Below are positions 25,821 to 35,830 of a stretch of 64,000 nt of DNA, in pieces. Source of the stretch: Halorhabdus amylolytica (GTDB lineage Archaea > Halobacteriota > Halobacteria > Halobacteriales > Haloarculaceae); contig NZ_SPQG01000006.1 in NCBI RefSeq assembly GCF_004944975.1, positions 86,860 to 150,859 on the forward strand, written 5' to 3'. Below the pieces are notes generated by a model, which had not been told where the DNA came from, ran no database searches, and saw only the letters and a list, made by a program, of their open reading frames with translations. A program made the position numbers and the translations under genes. Numbering within the stretch: the first letter of the stretch is position 1; every line of letters starts with the position of its first letter.

Positions 25821-27035
25821 ATGACACGAACTGAGGGACCCACGGCACGCGAGGAAGCACTTGACTCTGCACAGGGCTGGCTGCTGGTCGCATTGGGCGT
25901 CTGTATGCTCACCACCATCTGGGGGACGCTCTTCACGTTCACCGTCTACGCGAGTCGACTCTCCGCAGCGTTTGGCCTTTCCGGGTTGCAGACGTCGTCG
26001 GTGTTCTCGATCACGACCGCTGTGTTCTTGATCTCGGGTGGTATCTTCGGCGTTGTCGCGGCGAGGCTCCCACTCCGACCGGTCGTCGCGGCGGCCGGCG
26101 TCGGGCTGGTGGCCGTCGCCGCTGGTTTTCAAGTCGTCGACTCGTACGTCGGCGTCCTTGTCGTGTTCGCACTCCTCGGGATGACAGCCGGCACCGCGTT
26201 CATCGTCGTCGTCTCGCTCGTTCCGCAGTGGTTCGACGCGTACGAGGGGAGCGCGATGGGCCTCACGCTGACCGGCAACGGACTCGGCGTACTAACCTTT
26301 CCGTTCGTGTGGCTCTGGCTGTTCGACCGCGTAGACTTCCGCCTCGCCTTCGCCGCTGTCACTGGGGCGGCCGCACTCGTGGTCTTCGCGTCGAGTGTCG
26401 TCTACCGGCGCCCGCCGGGCGGATCGACTGACGCCCCCGACGTCGACCTCGCGTGGCTTCGCTGGCGCGTCGGCGACCGGCAATTTCTCGTCGCCGCGAC
26501 CGGGTACGCCCTCCTCTGGGCCTGGTACTACGTTCTCTCCTCGCAACTCGTCGATATCCTCACCGCGAACGGCATCGATACTACCGTCGCCGCGGGCGCA
26601 TTCGGCATCGTCGGCGGCGTCAGCATCGTCGCCCGCGTCGGCGGGGGATTCATCGGCGACCGCGTCGGCCAGCGTGACGTGTTCGCATCGTGTGTCATTC
26701 TTGCTGCCGCCAGCGTCGTCGTGCTCCCTGCTATCGGGTCGCGACTGTCACTCTACGTCGTTCTTGTAGGGTTTGGAATCGGCAACGGGACGCTCGCTGC
26801 TCTCTGGTCGCCGATAGTCCTCGGGCGCTTTGGGACCGAGAACGCGACCGCGACTGTCGGACTCCTCAACACCGCGATCGCAGGGTCGGCCTTCCTCGCA
26901 CCGCTCGCCGTTAGCGCGCTACGCAGGATCACAGGCAGCTACACCGCCCCGCTTGTCAGTCTGAGCGTTATCACTGTCGTCGGAGTTGCCCTCTTCTATT
27001 GGGGGACTGCGTCTGAACACAGCGTCAGTATTTAA
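25821..27035 (+). CDS. MFS transporter
   Basis: The 404-residue protein has twelve predicted membrane segments and a central loop near residues 190-215. The pattern, including the long-range GFGIGNGTLAALWSPIVLGRFG, resembles the oxalate/formate antiporter-like (OFA) or monocarboxylate-type MFS group. It follows the SDR gene by 21 bases and probably imports or exports the SDR substrate or product, which is inference. Confidence 0.88.
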   Translation: MTRTEGPTAREEALDSAQGWLLVALGVCMLTTIWGTLFTFTVYASRLSAAFGLSGLQTSSVFSITTAVFLISGGIFGVVAARLPLRPVVAAAGVGLVAVAAGFQVVDSYVGVLVVFALLGMTAGTAFIVVVSLVPQWFDAYEGSAMGLTLTGNGLGVLTFPFVWLWLFDRVDFRLAFAAVTGAAALVVFASSVVYRRPPGGSTDAPDVDLAWLRWRVGDRQFLVAATGYALLWAWYYVLSSQLVDILTANGIDTTVAAGAFGIVGGVSIVARVGGGFIGDRVGQRDVFASCVILAAASVVVLPAIGSRLSLYVVLVGFGIGNGTLAALWSPIVLGRFGTENATATVGLLNTAIAGSAFLAPLAVSALRRITGSYTAPLVSLSVITVVGVALFYWGTASEHSVSI

Positions 27036-27074
27036 ATGGCCTTTCAAGATAGCATCGGACTCAAGCAACTGACT

Positions 27075-27089
27075 GTTCTCAATTAGAAC
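27075..27089. promoter_or_regulatory. Inverted repeat just upstream of the cupin gene
   Basis: GTTCT-CAATT-AGAAC is a perfect 5-bp-arm inverted repeat ending 6 bases before the ATG at 27096. A TATTTAAATG box near 27030 lies upstream, overlapping the end of the MFS gene. The repeat may be an operator. Confidence 0.4.
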
Positions 27090-27095
27090 CGAATT

Positions 27096-27476
27096 ATGGA
27101 CGTTACCAACGTTCCGTCCGCGGACAGGGAAGAATCGGACCACCCAGTGCAGGTCGGCTCGCCGCTGATCACTGGCGGCGTCGAGAGTGCCTTTGACGGG
27201 ACGACCGTCAGCGCCGCAGAAGTGACGTTCCAGCCGGGCGAGCGCACCAAGTTTCACGCCCACGCCGGCGTCCAGATCTTGTATATTACCGGCGGTATCG
27301 GGATGGTCGGCAACCGCGAGGAAGAACGGGAAGTGTCAGCGGGAGACCTCGTCGTCTTCGAACCCGGCGAAGAACACTGGCACGGGACGAGCGAGGACGC
27401 CGACAGCGAGTTTAGCCACGTCTACTTCCTCGCCGAACCAGACGAGGGCGAACTAGAGATTCAGGAGGCTCCCTGA
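27096..27476 (+). CDS. Cupin domain protein
   Basis: The 126-residue cupin has motif 1 around ERTKFHAHAGVQILYITGG, with two His and a Gln where Glu is common, and motif 2 GDLVVFEPGEEHWHG. The family includes small-molecule lyases, dioxygenases and sensors. Its place after the SDR and MFS genes suggests a joint catabolic or detoxification role. Confidence 0.82.
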   Translation: MDVTNVPSADREESDHPVQVGSPLITGGVESAFDGTTVSAAEVTFQPGERTKFHAHAGVQILYITGGIGMVGNREEEREVSAGDLVVFEPGEEHWHGTSEDADSEFSHVYFLAEPDEGELEIQEAP

Positions 27477-27920
27477 AGTAGATCTAGGCGCACGTATTCT
27501 GGGACTCACAGATGCATCTCGGTCTGTGCCAGAACCTCGTGGCCAACCCAGGCGCACGGAGTTTCGCCGTCGACTCGACCGCGAGCGGACATCCCCTGGA
27601 ACACAAGCATCGCGCTCGAATCCGTGACCTATCTCTCGAGCGGATCAGTCGCGGGGCTGGGGCGCGTCCTCCACTCGAACGTCCGGGTCCTCGTGGTGTC
27701 TTTCCGGACGCCATCGGCCTTAGCTGGATATAGGCGCTAAGCCCCTACCCTCAAGGAGCGAACGGCGTCAGCCGTGAGCGAGTAGGGTAGTTCACTCCCC
27801 TCGATGCCACTGCCAAGTCGGTCAGTGAACCGGTGTTGCTGGTGAGGAACACGAATATGCTTTGGCGGTCGGAAGCTTGATCCGGTGTATCACGATGTCG
27901 CTGCCACACCAGTGCCGTCG
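27477..27920. other. Non-coding stretch with a transposon-end remnant
   Basis: No gene is supported in these 444 bases. The centre, about 27746-27795, matches the right end of the IS1341-type element at 54661-54770. The right part, about 27800-27920, precedes the amylase stop codon and shows nothing recognisable. Confidence 0.5.
27746..27795 (+). mobile_element. Solo right-end remnant of an IS1341-type element
   Basis: The sequence GCGAACGGCG, then GCCGTGAGCGAGTAGGG, aligns with the end of the tnpB element at 54671-54755. Only TCA separates the two parts here, where the full element has about 58 bases with two hairpins. CTACCCT and AGGGTAG flank the piece as an inverted repeat. No transposase part remains. 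Confidence 0.65.
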
Positions 27921-29279
27921 TTACTGTCCCGGCGTCGCGTAGAAGACCCATCCTTCCGATGGGACCGTGATCTGGGCCGTACCGTCGGAGTTGGTCGTAA
28001 CCGGGTCGCCATTGCCGGCGTAATCTTTGAGATCCTGTCGGGACCAGGACGTCTCGACCGTCTTGGTCCGGTCGTAGCTGCTGTTGTTGAGTCCCACGAG
28101 TAGGTTGCTCTCGCGTTCGTAGACGGCCAGATCGGTGTCGGTATATCGCCAGAGTGTCTCCCCGCCAGCGAGATTCGACTTTACCCAGACCATGTTGGTG
28201 ATGGCGTCGTTTTCCAGAATCCAGTCGGGGTAGCGGTTGTAAACGACCGGGTACCCCTCGATAGTCAACACGAATGCGTGGGCCAGTTCGTACTGAGTGG
28301 GTCCGTCTTGGTCGTGGTTTTCGACGAAGGGCATCGCTCGCCACGGATTCTGGGCGACCAATCCCGCCCCTTCGAGTCGGCTCATATCGCCGTGATCGAA
28401 GACTCCCTGCAGCACGAAATACAGCGGGTAATCGAAGGCGTGCATACCCGGGCCGGCGTTCACGTACCCGGAGACGTAGTCAGTCGAACCGCTGAGTACC
28501 TCACCAACCCGGAACATGTCCAGGTTCTCCGCCCACTGGTTGGCGTAATTCGCAAAGAAAGACTCCGGGATGTGCTTGACGGCGTCGAAACGGTAGCCGT
28601 CGGCACCGAGCGCAGCGATGTCCTCCATGTACCGCTTCAATTGGTCCCGGACATACTGCTTATTCTGGTCGAGATCCTTCAGTCCGAGCAGGTCGCCGTC
28701 CTCGACCATATCCGGATCACATTCGATCTTGTCCGGGTCCTTCGGGGACCCGTTCTCATAACAGCGGTCGTCACGCGGATCAAACTGGTAGGCCCAGTCT
28801 TCGATCCCGCCCTCGTTGTGGAAGTCTCGCGAGGAGAAATACGGGAACGTGTCGTCAGGCTCGGCCGCCATGTGGTTCATGACTGTGTCCAGATACACCT
28901 CGACACCGTTGTCGTGTGCAGTGTCGATCAGTGTCTCGAGTTCTGTTTCGGTCCCCAGCTCGCTGTCGAAGTTCCGCAGATCGACCGGCTGGTACCCCAG
29001 CGGCGGGTCGTTCCGACCGTTCTGCTCCTCTTTCGTCACCGCGCCCTTGGCGGGCTGCTGGATCCAGATCGCGTCGTATCCCCTCGATGCGACTCGATCG
29101 AGGTCGTTCGTGATCGTCTCCCAATCCTCGTGAAAATACTGGAATGCAACCGACTCGCCCCCCGAAGCCGCAGCCGGCATGAAACAGCTAACGCCCGTCG
29201 TCACTGCTGTGGCCGCCCCGCCGATCCCTTTCAGTACACTCCGCCTCGATACATTGACACGCTCTCTCGCATGTGACAT
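27921..29279 (-). CDS. Tat-exported alpha-amylase (GH13)
   Basis: The 452-residue protein cleaves starch-type alpha-1,4 glucans outside the cell. A twin-arginine signal SRRSVLKG at 11-18 precedes a hydrophobic stretch, the common export route of haloarchaea. The GH13 catalytic residues are nucleophile D232 (GYRFDAVKH), acid E260 (RVGEVLS) and D323 (VENHDQD), with DTVMNHMA as region I. The C-terminal beta domain ends near 452. ATG 29279 puts the signal near the N-terminus; a start at 29300 is possible. Confidence 0.95.
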   Translation of the reverse strand: MSHARERVNVSRRSVLKGIGGAATAVTTGVSCFMPAAASGGESVAFQYFHEDWETITNDLDRVASRGYDAIWIQQPAKGAVTKEEQNGRNDPPLGYQPVDLRNFDSELGTETELETLIDTAHDNGVEVYLDTVMNHMAAEPDDTFPYFSSRDFHNEGGIEDWAYQFDPRDDRCYENGSPKDPDKIECDPDMVEDGDLLGLKDLDQNKQYVRDQLKRYMEDIAALGADGYRFDAVKHIPESFFANYANQWAENLDMFRVGEVLSGSTDYVSGYVNAGPGMHAFDYPLYFVLQGVFDHGDMSRLEGAGLVAQNPWRAMPFVENHDQDGPTQYELAHAFVLTIEGYPVVYNRYPDWILENDAITNMVWVKSNLAGGETLWRYTDTDLAVYERESNLLVGLNNSSYDRTKTVETSWSRQDLKDYAGNGDPVTTNSDGTAQITVPSEGWVFYATPGQ

Positions 29280-29689
29280 GCAAGTAGTACTTCGGAACAA
29301 TTAACATTAGATTGTCGTTATGGGATACATCACGGATATATTTGAAATATAGAAGTGACGTTCGGGTTTCGGTTGAATATCTCGTCCTGACGAGGCAACC
29401 ATTCCGGGGACCATCCGTAAGTCACGTCGTAGAATTGGGAGTCTTCGGAGTCAGGGAGACGTAATCTTCCGTGATGAGCGTTGGAGTACGTCCGACGAAC
29501 CCGCGACTGCGCGGGGGAGGCAATTTCATCGCCTCGAGTTCGCGGCGCTGTGTGCCACGCATGGTTCGCGAGCAGATGACGAGTGCCGGAGTTTCTCGAA
29601 CCACCCGACTACGGCGCGATTCTCTCGCTGAAAGAAGCTAGCCGCCAGATCGACCACGGCAGTAGACGAGTCGGCAGTCCCGATCTGGC
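29280..29689. other. Intergenic stretch, upstream of the amylase gene
   Basis: The part 29280-29360 is AT-rich and carries CAAATATATCC on the minus strand about 55 bases before the amylase start, a likely promoter. The remainder, including short frames at 29422-29604, shows no recognisable gene. Confidence 0.4.
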
Positions 29690-30412
29690 TCACTCGTCGT
29701 CGGTCGGTTCTCGTTGGACGACCAGCACGGGACCGAGGAACCGGTCGGCAACCTGGTCGGCGGGCATCCCGAAGACGAACGTCGCAAGCGTCGGATCGGA
29801 TTCGCCCATGACCACGACATCGTACGTTTCGGCGAGGTCGGCGATCGCGTCGACCGGTTTCACGTCCCGGTCGGTCCGGGTCTCGATCCGGTCGGGATCG
29901 ACGTTTTCATCGGCCAGACGGTCTGCGAGTCCCTCCAGCAGGACGTCCACGTCGGCGTCGGTCTCGTCCTCGCTGGTCACGTGATACAGGGTCACGTCGA
30001 TGTCGCGATCGGCAAACAGGCCCGCGACCACGCGTGCCAGCCGGTCGATCCCCACGGTGCCCCGGACGGCGACGAGGACGTCTTCGAGGTCGGCCAGGGT
30101 CCGCGGGACGAGTGCGGCCAGACAGTCGTTTTCGGCGATCTGGCGGTTGATCGTCTGCTGGGCGTCGTGTGTAAACACCAGCCGGTGGTCGACGGTCGCG
30201 CCTGCCTCGGTCAGTACTGCTTCGAACTCCTCGATGCGAGCCAGTGCCTGCTCCTCGAACTGCATCCGGGCCTGTCCGGGCGCAGTCTGTCCGGGGATGA
30301 CGTGATAGCCCAGCAGGACGACGTGGGCGTTCGTCAGGAGTTCCGGCGTTCCTTCGGGGAGCGATTCGCCTTCGAGCACCTGGATCGGGACGAGTACTGA
30401 TGGTCGGGTCAT
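29690..30412 (-). CDS. Universal stress protein family protein
   Basis: The 240-residue protein has a UspA-like C-terminal part from about residue 95, with VVMGESDPTLATFVFG in place of the ATP-binding GxxGxxxG signature, so nucleotide binding is doubtful. Its ATG is one base beyond the stop of the APC permease gene. Haloarchaeal permeases often carry such a Usp partner, fused or adjacent, and it probably regulates the transporter. Confidence 0.85.
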   Translation of the reverse strand: MTRPSVLVPIQVLEGESLPEGTPELLTNAHVVLLGYHVIPGQTAPGQARMQFEEQALARIEEFEAVLTEAGATVDHRLVFTHDAQQTINRQIAENDCLAALVPRTLADLEDVLVAVRGTVGIDRLARVVAGLFADRDIDVTLYHVTSEDETDADVDVLLEGLADRLADENVDPDRIETRTDRDVKPVDAIADLAETYDVVVMGESDPTLATFVFGMPADQVADRFLGPVLVVQREPTDDE

Positions 30413-30413
30413 G

Positions 30414-31853
30414 TCAGATGTCTCCTTTGAGTCGCACGTCGTCGGCGTAGTAGCGATACCAGCCGTAGGACAGGGCCATGATCACGACGCCGATAACGAT
30501 CGAAGCGGCGTTCATGAACGCGATCAGCGCGACGCTGGCGACCGCGCCGATCGCCGGCAACGCGGGTGCCCCCGGCATCCGGAAGTCCGGGTCGTACCAC
30601 GCTGGATTGCGTCGTCTGAGGACGAGCAATGCCACGCAGATCAGCGCGTACATCACGAGGTGCAGGAACGAGGCCACCTCCGCGAGGATCTCGACGCTGT
30701 CGGTCGCCACGAGGACGAGGATCGGGCCGCCGGCCATCGCAAGGGCGACGTGAGGTGTTCCGTATTTGAGATTGATCTCGCTGGCCTTCCGCGGAAGCAG
30801 GGCGTCGCGACTCAGGGCATAGATTGACCGCGAGGCACTCAGTATCGAGGCATTGGCGCTCGAAAACGTCGCCAGCAGACCGGCGACGAGGATCAGGACG
30901 GCACCCGGCAACCCGAGCAGATTTCGCCCCACGTTGACCATCGCAGTTTCCCCGAAGGTCCCCAGTCGATCCGCCCCGAAGGTGCTGGTCGCGACGAGGA
31001 TCGTCACCGCGTAGAAGACGGTGACGACGATCACCGACCCGACCATCGCCAGCGGGAGATTCCGGCTCGGACGCTTGATCTCGCCAGCGACCGTCGCGAC
31101 TTGGGCGAACCCGAGATACGAGGTGAACACCAGCGCGGCGGTCGAGAGCACCGGGAAGTACCCCTTCGAGAAGAACGTATCGGGGACAGTCTGGCGGCCG
31201 AACACGCCGAGCGCATCGAGAACACCGTAGGAGAGTACACCCGTCAGGATGACCAGCAGGACGACGACAATCACGTTCTGAAGGGCCGCCGTTCGCTCGG
31301 TCCCGGCGACGCTGAGTGCGGTGAGTGTGGCCCCCGCGATCAGTCCGAGGACGACGTGTGGTGGGGCCGGCCCGAGCGAGAGGGCGATCCCGATCTCCGC
31401 GAGGACGGCGACGACGTAGTGGCCCAGGCCGACGAGATAGAATGCCGCGGCAAAGACCAGACCCAGCCACAGTCCCAGGCCGACGATCGCGCCGCCGGCC
31501 GTGCCCAGGCTGCGGGAGATGAAGTAGTAGCCGCCACCGCTACGGGGCATCGCTGTCGCGAGTTCCGAGGCCGGCAGCGCCACCAGCAGGGCGATCACGC
31601 CGCCGATGGCAAAGGAGAGCGCCGCTGCCGGCCCGGCCTCGTTGGCGGCGAGGCCGGGGAAGACGAAGATTCCGGCACCGATCATCGTCCCGATCCCGAT
31701 CGCCAACCCGCCGACGAGACCGATCGTCCGCTCTAGCTCGACGCCTTCGTCGTGGGCCGTCGTCTCGTCGGTGACTGCTTGGGGTTCGGGCTCGGGCTGT
31801 TGTCCCTCGATGTTCTCACCGCCGGTCGAGACGTCGACCCCGTTCGCGCCCAT
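30414..31853 (-). CDS. APC family amino acid permease
   Basis: The 479-residue protein has about twelve membrane segments. The start region [20 protein letters not shown] is the unwound TM1 substrate site of the amino acid-polyamine-organocation superfamily. A 40-residue hydrophilic acidic N-terminus precedes it. Substrate not determinable. It is co-transcribed with the universal stress protein downstream. Confidence 0.93.
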   Translation of the reverse strand: MGANGVDVSTGGENIEGQQPEPEPQAVTDETTAHDEGVELERTIGLVGGLAIGIGTMIGAGIFVFPGLAANEAGPAAALSFAIGGVIALLVALPASELATAMPRSGGGYYFISRSLGTAGGAIVGLGLWLGLVFAAAFYLVGLGHYVVAVLAEIGIALSLGPAPPHVVLGLIAGATLTALSVAGTERTAALQNVIVVVLLVILTGVLSYGVLDALGVFGRQTVPDTFFSKGYFPVLSTAALVFTSYLGFAQVATVAGEIKRPSRNLPLAMVGSVIVVTVFYAVTILVATSTFGADRLGTFGETAMVNVGRNLLGLPGAVLILVAGLLATFSSANASILSASRSIYALSRDALLPRKASEINLKYGTPHVALAMAGGPILVLVATDSVEILAEVASFLHLVMYALICVALLVLRRRNPAWYDPDFRMPGAPALPAIGAVASVALIAFMNAASIVIGVVIMALSYGWYRYYADDVRLKGDI

Positions 31854-32051
31854 ACTCCGAATTTGTATGCAATCGGTAAAATGATGGCGCCGGGTATGGC
31901 GGTCCCGTTTTCGCTTCGAAAGGACGCCGATGTCCGAGAGCCGACTGGGAACAGGATTAACACTGTTGTCTACGATTGTAGCACAAGTAATGATCTACAA
32001 CAGGGTGACGACGGCAGTCTCCGGCGGCGTCGTTGCGGGGGTGACTGTCCC

Positions 32052-33245
32052 GTGGCGCTGACGTTCTGGCTGCTCGCGATCCTGGCGACACTCACCTGCG
32101 TCGGGATGGCCTGGGCGCTCGGAGCGAACTCCAATTCGCCGCCCTTTGCTCCGGCAATCGGCGCCAACGCCATCTCGACGATGCGGGCAGCCTTCCTGAT
32201 CGGGATCCTTGCTGCCCTCGGCGCGCTGTTGCAGGGTGGGTCCATCTCCGAGACCGTCGGCCGAGAACTCATTCTGAACGTCGGAATTTCGCCGCTTGCG
32301 GCGACGGCTGGGCTACTTACGGCGGCGGCATTCATGGCCTTCGGCGTCCGGTCCGGCTATCCGGTGCCTGCCGCTTTCGCCACGACGGGCGCGATGGTCG
32401 GCGTCGGTCTGTCGCTGGGCGGCGCGCCCGCGATGGCGAAGTACCGGGAACTGGCGATCTTCTGGCTGCTCGTCCCCCCCGTTTCGGGTGGGCTCGCTTA
32501 CGGGACAGCGACGATCCTCCGTCGCGACGACATTCCGGAGACAGTCGGGGTTCCGCTGCTCGCCGCCGTCGTCTCGGGGATCGTCGCGAACGTCGAACTC
32601 GGCATCGTCCCGGCCCCCGACGGGGCGTCCCAGAACTCGTTGGCCGGGTTCGCAGAAATGCTCGTCGAGTTACCTCAACCGCTCGTCCGGATCGTGATCA
32701 CGGTCGCGTTTGCCACGCTGGGATTCGTCGCGATCAGGCGACGAACGCAGGCGTCGGTCGAGCGCGGTATCCGGACCTTCTTGGTCGTTCTGGGCGGCGT
32801 CGTGGCGTTCTCTTCCGGCGGCAGCCAGGTCGGTCTGGCGACGGGGCCGCTTGAAGCGCTGTTCGTCACGGAATTGGGGCTCCCGACACTCGTACTGCTG
32901 GCTATCGGTGCGGCGGGAATCCTCGCCGGTGCGTGGATGGGTGCCCCGCGTCTCCTGCAGGCGACTTCCAGAGAGTACGCCCAGCTCGGCGCTCGCCGAT
33001 CGATCGCGGCGCTCGTCCCCGGGTTCATCATCGCTCAGATAGCCATCGCACTTGGTATCCCCATCTCGTTCAACAACATCATCATCTCGGGCGTGATCGG
33101 CGGCGGCCTCGCGGCCGGTTCGGCGGGCGTCTCCCGGCGGAAGATCGGCGTCACCGTCTCTTTCTGGCTGATAACGCTCGCCTCGTCGGTCGGGGTCGGC
33201 TACGGGCTCTACTGGGCGTTCTCGACGGCACTGGGTATCCGGTAA
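32052..33245 (+). CDS. Inorganic phosphate transporter, PiT family
   Basis: PiT proteins import phosphate, usually as a metal or sodium symport. The 397-residue protein has ten or so membrane segments and the two inverted signature regions, GANSNSPPFAPAIGANAIS early and SFNNIIISGVIGGGLA late. I chose the GTG at 32052 because GGGGGTGA, close to the Shine-Dalgarno consensus, lies a few bases before it. Longer in-frame starts would overlap the divergent permease gene. Confidence 0.9.
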   Translation: MALTFWLLAILATLTCVGMAWALGANSNSPPFAPAIGANAISTMRAAFLIGILAALGALLQGGSISETVGRELILNVGISPLAATAGLLTAAAFMAFGVRSGYPVPAAFATTGAMVGVGLSLGGAPAMAKYRELAIFWLLVPPVSGGLAYGTATILRRDDIPETVGVPLLAAVVSGIVANVELGIVPAPDGASQNSLAGFAEMLVELPQPLVRIVITVAFATLGFVAIRRRTQASVERGIRTFLVVLGGVVAFSSGGSQVGLATGPLEALFVTELGLPTLVLLAIGAAGILAGAWMGAPRLLQATSREYAQLGARRSIAALVPGFIIAQIAIALGIPISFNNIIISGVIGGGLAAGSAGVSRRKIGVTVSFWLITLASSVGVGYGLYWAFSTALGIR

Positions 33246-33262
33246 CTGTCCTCGGTCCCGGG

Positions 33263-35749
33263 TCAGGGATCGTATTCGCTGCCGACGACCTTGCGGATCC
33301 GCGTGGCGGTGACCTCGCCCACTCCCTCGACCTCCTGTAGGTCGTCTTCGTTTGCGGTCATCACCGCTTCGACAGTCCGGAACTCTTCGAGCAGTGCTTG
33401 GGCGGTCACCGGGCCGACGTCGGCGATCGAGGCGACGACGTACTCCTGCTGTTCAGCCAGCGTCTTCGATTGTTTCTCGCCGTGGACGCTGACCTCCCGA
33501 TCCGCCGTCTCCTGCTCGCGAGTCGCGATCGTCGCCAGCAGGTCGGCCGTCCCCTCCTCGTCCGTCGTCCGGAGGACGCTCGCTCCGAAGTCGACCGCGA
33601 GCGACGCTAGCGCGCCACGGATCGCGTTCGGGTGGACGTTGCGCTCCTCGTAGAGGCCCCCGCCTTCGAGGATCACGACCGGCCGGTCGTAGTAGCGGGC
33701 ATCGTCTTTGACCTGCTCGAAGACCGATCGGTCACCGCCAGTCAGCGTATCGAGGAAGTCCGAGACCGTCTTTCGCTCGACCACCACGCGATCGGAGAGC
33801 ACGTAGTCGCCGACTTCGAGGGTCTCCAGGCGCGTCTCGATCCCCTCGCGGCGCGCGAGGTCCCGCCCGATCGCGCTGTCGAGTTCCCGCTGGTCGATGA
33901 CGATCTCGCTCCCCTCGTCGGTCCCAGCCGTGGCGACCGTCCCCTCCGGTTCGCCACCGTCGCTATCGTCGTCTTCCCCGTCATCGGCTGACTCGACCAT
34001 ATCGTCTCCAGTCGGCGCGAAAGCATCTAGGCCGGTCTGGCCATCGGCGTCGTCTGTGGCCTCGCTGGTAGTGTTTCCCTCGGGTTCGTCTTCGGACCCG
34101 TTATCGATACCTTCGTGAGTATCTTTTCTTTCCGTGGTATCAGCACTGTCATCGCTTGCCTCGAAGGCCGTCAGATCGACCTGCTCGTCCAGCCGGGACT
34201 CGATCTCGCCCGCGACGTCCTTCAACGTTCGGAGTTCCTCCTCCATGCGCTTCTCGTCCTGTCGGGACTTCCAGAAGTAGGCCTCGTCGCGGGTGTCCTC
34301 GGCGATCAGGACGACGACTGCACCCTCGGTCTGGCGGCCGGTCCGACCCTTGCGCTGGATCGACCGGATCGCGGTCGGGACGGGTTCGTAGAAGAGCACG
34401 AGGTCGACTTCCGGGACGTCCAGGCCTTCCTCGGCGACGCTGGTCGAAACCAGTACTTCGAACTCGCCCGCCCGAAAGTCCTCTAAGGTCTCGTGCTGTT
34501 GGGACTGGGTCATCCCGTCGCTGCCGTCGGTGTCGCTCTGGCCGACGAACTTCCGGGTCTGGAAGTGTTCACCCAGGAAATCGGTCAGCGTCTCGGCGGT
34601 GTCTCTGGACTCGGTGAAGACGATGACGCGTTCACCGTCCTCGATCCCGAGCGTTTCGGCGATCAACATCCGCGTCCGCCTGAATTTCGGGTGGAGATCG
34701 TCGAAGTTCTCGGCCTTCCGGACGGCCTCGCGGACTTTGGGCTCGCTGACCAGGCGCTGGTCTGCTTTCGAAGCGCCGGATGAACGGGCGGCGTTCTTCA
34801 GGCGTTCGAGGTACCGCCGCAGAGACTCGACACTCTGAGTCTCGGCGTAAGTGACGGCCGTCCGGAGTTTGCGGACTTCGGCGAGCAGGCTCATCCCCTG
34901 GTAGCCCTCGGACTGGTCCGCGTCCATCAACTCCTGAATTCTGGCCTGGATCTTGCGGATCTCGCGTTCGGAGACGTCGGGCTGGGTCTTGGAGGTGACG
35001 CCCAGCTTCTTCAGCTGGACCATCCGCTCTTTGATGACTTCCTGGAGACCATCGCGGATCTCGATGACAGGTTCGGGCAACTCGACGCGTTCCCATTCGA
35101 CGCTGGTCTGATGTGTATACTCGGCCACGTCGGCGTCGTCTTCGGTCATCACCTCGACCTCGCGGATGCCGAGGTTGGCACAGACGTCTAAGATCGCCTC
35201 CTCGTCGTCGCCGGGCGAGGCGCTCATCCCCGTCACCAGGGGCGACTCGGCCTCGGCGTGGTAGCGCTCGGCGATGAACGTGTAGGGGTACTCCCCGCTC
35301 GCCCGATGGCATTCGTCGAACGTGCAGTGAGTCACGGGAGCGAGGTCGATCCGTGACCCCAGGATGTCGTTCTCGACGACCTGGGGCGTCGCGATCACGA
35401 TTGTCGCCTCGTCCCACAACTCCGTGCGGTCGTCTGGACGCACTTCGCCGGTGAAGACGACGATTTCCTCGTCGTCGATCGTCAGTGCCTCCCGATAGAA
35501 GTCGGCGTGTTGCTGGACGAGGGGTTTCGTCGGCGCGAGCAGGAGGGCCTTGCCGTCGGCGTCGTGCAGTCGATGGGCGGTCACCAGCAGGCTCACGGTC
35601 GTCTTGCCCAGCCCTGTGGGGAGACAGACGAGTGTGTGAGCTGACAGTGCCGTCTCGGCCAGTCGGAGCTGGTACTCCCGGCGCTGGAGGACGCCCGGCT
35701 CGACGAGCGGACGGTCGATAAACTCGTCGGCGGCGTCGGTCGTCGGCAT
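33263..35749 (-). CDS. hef: Hef helicase-nuclease (FANCM/XPF family)
   Basis: Hef unwinds and cuts branched DNA at stalled forks. The 828-residue protein has a superfamily 2 helicase part (Walker A PTGLGKT at 44-50, DECH at 145-148, and a C-terminal helicase domain ending near QRKGRTGRQ), an acidic low-complexity linker at about 525-630, an XPF-type nuclease domain with VVERKTVSDFL, and a tandem helix-hairpin-helix at the C-terminus. All parts look intact. It converges on the PiT gene with a 17-base gap. Confidence 0.96.
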   Translation of the reverse strand: MPTTDAADEFIDRPLVEPGVLQRREYQLRLAETALSAHTLVCLPTGLGKTTVSLLVTAHRLHDADGKALLLAPTKPLVQQHADFYREALTIDDEEIVVFTGEVRPDDRTELWDEATIVIATPQVVENDILGSRIDLAPVTHCTFDECHRASGEYPYTFIAERYHAEAESPLVTGMSASPGDDEEAILDVCANLGIREVEVMTEDDADVAEYTHQTSVEWERVELPEPVIEIRDGLQEVIKERMVQLKKLGVTSKTQPDVSEREIRKIQARIQELMDADQSEGYQGMSLLAEVRKLRTAVTYAETQSVESLRRYLERLKNAARSSGASKADQRLVSEPKVREAVRKAENFDDLHPKFRRTRMLIAETLGIEDGERVIVFTESRDTAETLTDFLGEHFQTRKFVGQSDTDGSDGMTQSQQHETLEDFRAGEFEVLVSTSVAEEGLDVPEVDLVLFYEPVPTAIRSIQRKGRTGRQTEGAVVVLIAEDTRDEAYFWKSRQDEKRMEEELRTLKDVAGEIESRLDEQVDLTAFEASDDSADTTERKDTHEGIDNGSEDEPEGNTTSEATDDADGQTGLDAFAPTGDDMVESADDGEDDDSDGGEPEGTVATAGTDEGSEIVIDQRELDSAIGRDLARREGIETRLETLEVGDYVLSDRVVVERKTVSDFLDTLTGGDRSVFEQVKDDARYYDRPVVILEGGGLYEERNVHPNAIRGALASLAVDFGASVLRTTDEEGTADLLATIATREQETADREVSVHGEKQSKTLAEQQEYVVASIADVGPVTAQALLEEFRTVEAVMTANEDDLQEVEGVGEVTATRIRKVVGSEYDP

Positions 35750-35830
35750 TTGCGTCGTCTTCGCGGTCGTCGCGGTTAAGCGTTCATCAACCGCGGTGAA
35801 AGTGATCCCACACTGGCACTGATCGGGGAC

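Noticed and set aside
27512-27733. A 73-codon frame after the cupin gene
   Set aside because: It has a mixed basic composition, no recognisable domain and lies beside a decayed transposon end.
29422-29604. A 60-codon minus-strand frame upstream of the amylase gene
   Set aside because: It has no recognisable similarity, no supporting start signals and an atypical basic composition.
30409-31470. A 353-codon Arg-rich frame inside the APC permease gene
   Set aside because: It is a shifted reading of a clear twelve-helix permease; Arg-rich products are typical of frame shadows in this genome.
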